Positions 62,972 to 64,000 of a stretch of 64,000 bases of DNA are shown in pieces. Both the position numbers and the translations under genes were made by a program. Every line of letters begins with the position of its first letter. Position 1 is the stretch's first letter. Under the pieces are notes generated by a model that saw only the letters and a program-made list of their open reading frames with translations, made no database searches and was not told the DNA's origin. The stretch spans positions 124,001-188,000 of the forward strand of contig NZ_LT996886.1 of assembly GCF_900343145.1 (NCBI RefSeq), given 5' to 3'. Source of the DNA: Tessaracoccus timonensis. GTDB taxonomy: Bacteria; Actinomycetota; Actinomycetes; Propionibacteriales; Propionibacteriaceae.

Positions 62972-64000
62972 TCAGCCTTGCAGTGCTTTGAGCAGCGCGT
63001 CGCGCACGCTGACGGAGCGTCGGGGGTTACGGTCGCCTACGACTGCGACGGTGAGCCCGCCCGCAGACGCGGTCGCCGGGGTGGCGGCGGATCCTTCCAG
63101 AGACTTATCCGCGCGCACGCAGAACGTGTGCCGACGCTCGGCTTCTTCCGCCACCATCTGGTTGACCGCAGGGTCGTTGCTGGCCGCCAGCACGTACCAG
63201 GCGTCGGCCACATCGTCGGCACGAACGGCGCGCTGCTCCCAGACGATCGCGTTGCTCGCCGCGAGCCTGCCAACCTTGATGCCCACGTTGGGTGCCACCA
63301 CTCGCACCTTGGCGCCGACGGCGAGCAGCGCGGGAATGCGCCTTGCTGCCACGGCTCCGCCGCCAACGACGAGCACGTCGCGGCCCGCGAGGGAGAGGCT
63401 CGATAGGTAGCCGGGCGCCCCGTCATCCACGCCTTCGGCGTCCAGCTGCTCCGCGTAACGATCCACCACGAGCTGGGCGAGCTCGTCGCAGTCTCCAATA
63501 ACTTCGGCGACGCGCACCTCCACCTCGGGGTGCTGCTCGGCCCACGCCTGCACTTGGTCGAAGGTCCACGTGCGCAGCTTGCCGGGGAACAGGAAATGCT
63601 GCCCGACGACGATCTGCGTCGCCCCTGCGGCCAACGCCTTGTGCAGCGCCTCGGGAATGGACGGGCGCGACACCTGCACGAAGGCTGGCTCCACATCGGC
63701 GAGCTCGCCTTCCTCCATGACGGTGCGGGTTAGGCGGTAGTGCTCGGCGTTGGCTTCGGTCACCAGGTTGCCTCGCCCGACGAGCACCCCCACCGTGTCC
63801 TTGGCACGCCAGGTGCCCATCGCTTCGCGCATTCGCTGCAGCAACGCGTCGAGCAGCAGCGGGCTGGGCAGCAGCGGCTGCGCGTAGCGCACATCAGCGT
63901 CGCCGCGCCCCTCGTCGAAGGCCTCCGGGATGTCTTGCCGCACGTGCCCGCCGGTGGCGAGCATGAGGGGTACGACGACGGCGTCGGTGTCGCCGGTGAT
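62972..64000 (-). CDS. Sirohydrochlorin chelatase - precorrin-2 dehydrogenase fusion (partial)
   Basis: More than 340 aa, running off the right edge. The N-terminal part shows VVVPLMLATGGHVRQDIPE, a CbiX-type chelatase region with its catalytic His. A CysG-N/SirC-like NAD-binding domain follows: VLVVGGGAVAARRIPALLA and WYVLAASNDPAVNQ. One protein may thus make sirohydrochlorin from precorrin-2 and insert cobalt (or iron), feeding the cbi genes here. Confidence 0.9.
   Translation of the reverse strand: MTGDTDAVVVPLMLATGGHVRQDIPEAFDEGRGDADVRYAQPLLPSPLLLDALLQRMREAMGTWRAKDTVGVLVGRGNLVTEANAEHYRLTRTVMEEGELADVEPAFVQVSRPSIPEALHKALAAGATQIVVGQHFLFPGKLRTWTFDQVQAWAEQHPEVEVRVAEVIGDCDELAQLVVDRYAEQLDAEGVDDGAPGYLSSLSLAGRDVLVVGGGAVAARRIPALLAVGAKVRVVAPNVGIKVGRLAASNAIVWEQRAVRADDVADAWYVLAASNDPAVNQMVAEEAERRHTFCVRADKSLEGSAATPATASAGGLTVAVVGDRNPRRSVSVRDALLKALQG

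Overview
The window is high-GC, gene-dense DNA with actinobacterial hallmarks: lipB-lipA followed by a DUF4191 gene, glnA with an adjacent RDD gene, glnE and a second glutamine synthetase, a type VII secretion-type small operon, and many starts with a -10-like hexamer just upstream (probable leaderless mRNAs). A B12 region using the anaerobic (cobalt-early) cbi genes with CbiMNQO cobalt uptake, a succinyl-CoA:acetate CoA-transferase and an 'anchored repeat' surface protein tied to a metal ABC transporter all point to the family Propionibacteriaceae (Arachnia/Tessaracoccus-like). That assignment is inference. No rRNA or tRNA gene was seen; the RNase P RNA gene (rnpB) is present.

Layout. 0-3 kb: zinc-type surface protein and start of its solute-binding partner, behind a Zur-like box. 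3-13.6 kb: lipoate synthesis, ABC-F ATPase, an ATPase next to a perfect 22-bp inverted repeat, a TetR-controlled ABC exporter, two oxidoreductases. 13.7-20.4 kb: glnA, then a minus-strand operon (permuted papain-like amidase, lipoprotein, response regulator, histidine kinase) interrupted by an IS1634-type element at the regulator/kinase overlap. 20.4-25.2 kb: low-quality accessory zone with frameshifted genes, a decayed second copy of the amidase with its promoter palindrome, and dispersed repeats. 25.2-32.8 kb: GHMP kinase / nucleotidyltransferase / phosphohexomutase / ROK regulator, CoA-transferase and an AcuI-like reductase. 32.8-34.9 kb: five-gene EspC-like / NlpC-P60 operon. 35.4-37.3 kb: probable riboflavin transporter behind an FMN riboswitch. 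37.3-43.8 kb: glnE, glnA2, map. 43.8-48.3 kb: second accessory zone with a DUF4143 ATPase behind tandem repeats, a HicB-like gene, a degraded prophage head module including a MuF-type gene, a toxin-antitoxin pair and repeats. 48.3-55.6 kb: rnpB, trkH-trkA, RNB nuclease, zinc-ribbon protein, glmM, rpsI-rplM. 55.8-64 kb: cobalamin biosynthesis and cobalt uptake with a B12 riboswitch.

How the genes fit. GlnE is expected to modify GlnA (adenylylatable Tyr402) but not GlnA2, which lacks that tyrosine. The B12 genes (cbiX-sirC, cbiC, cbiD, cbiT, cobC, cobD) and CbiMNQO form one functional unit around the riboswitch. The most unusual signals are the IS insertion whose target duplication restores both overlapping genes, the recurrent G-tract frameshifts in 20.1-21.4 kb, the paired amidase promoters, the degraded MuF-toxin-like gene, and at least three families of dispersed palindromes.
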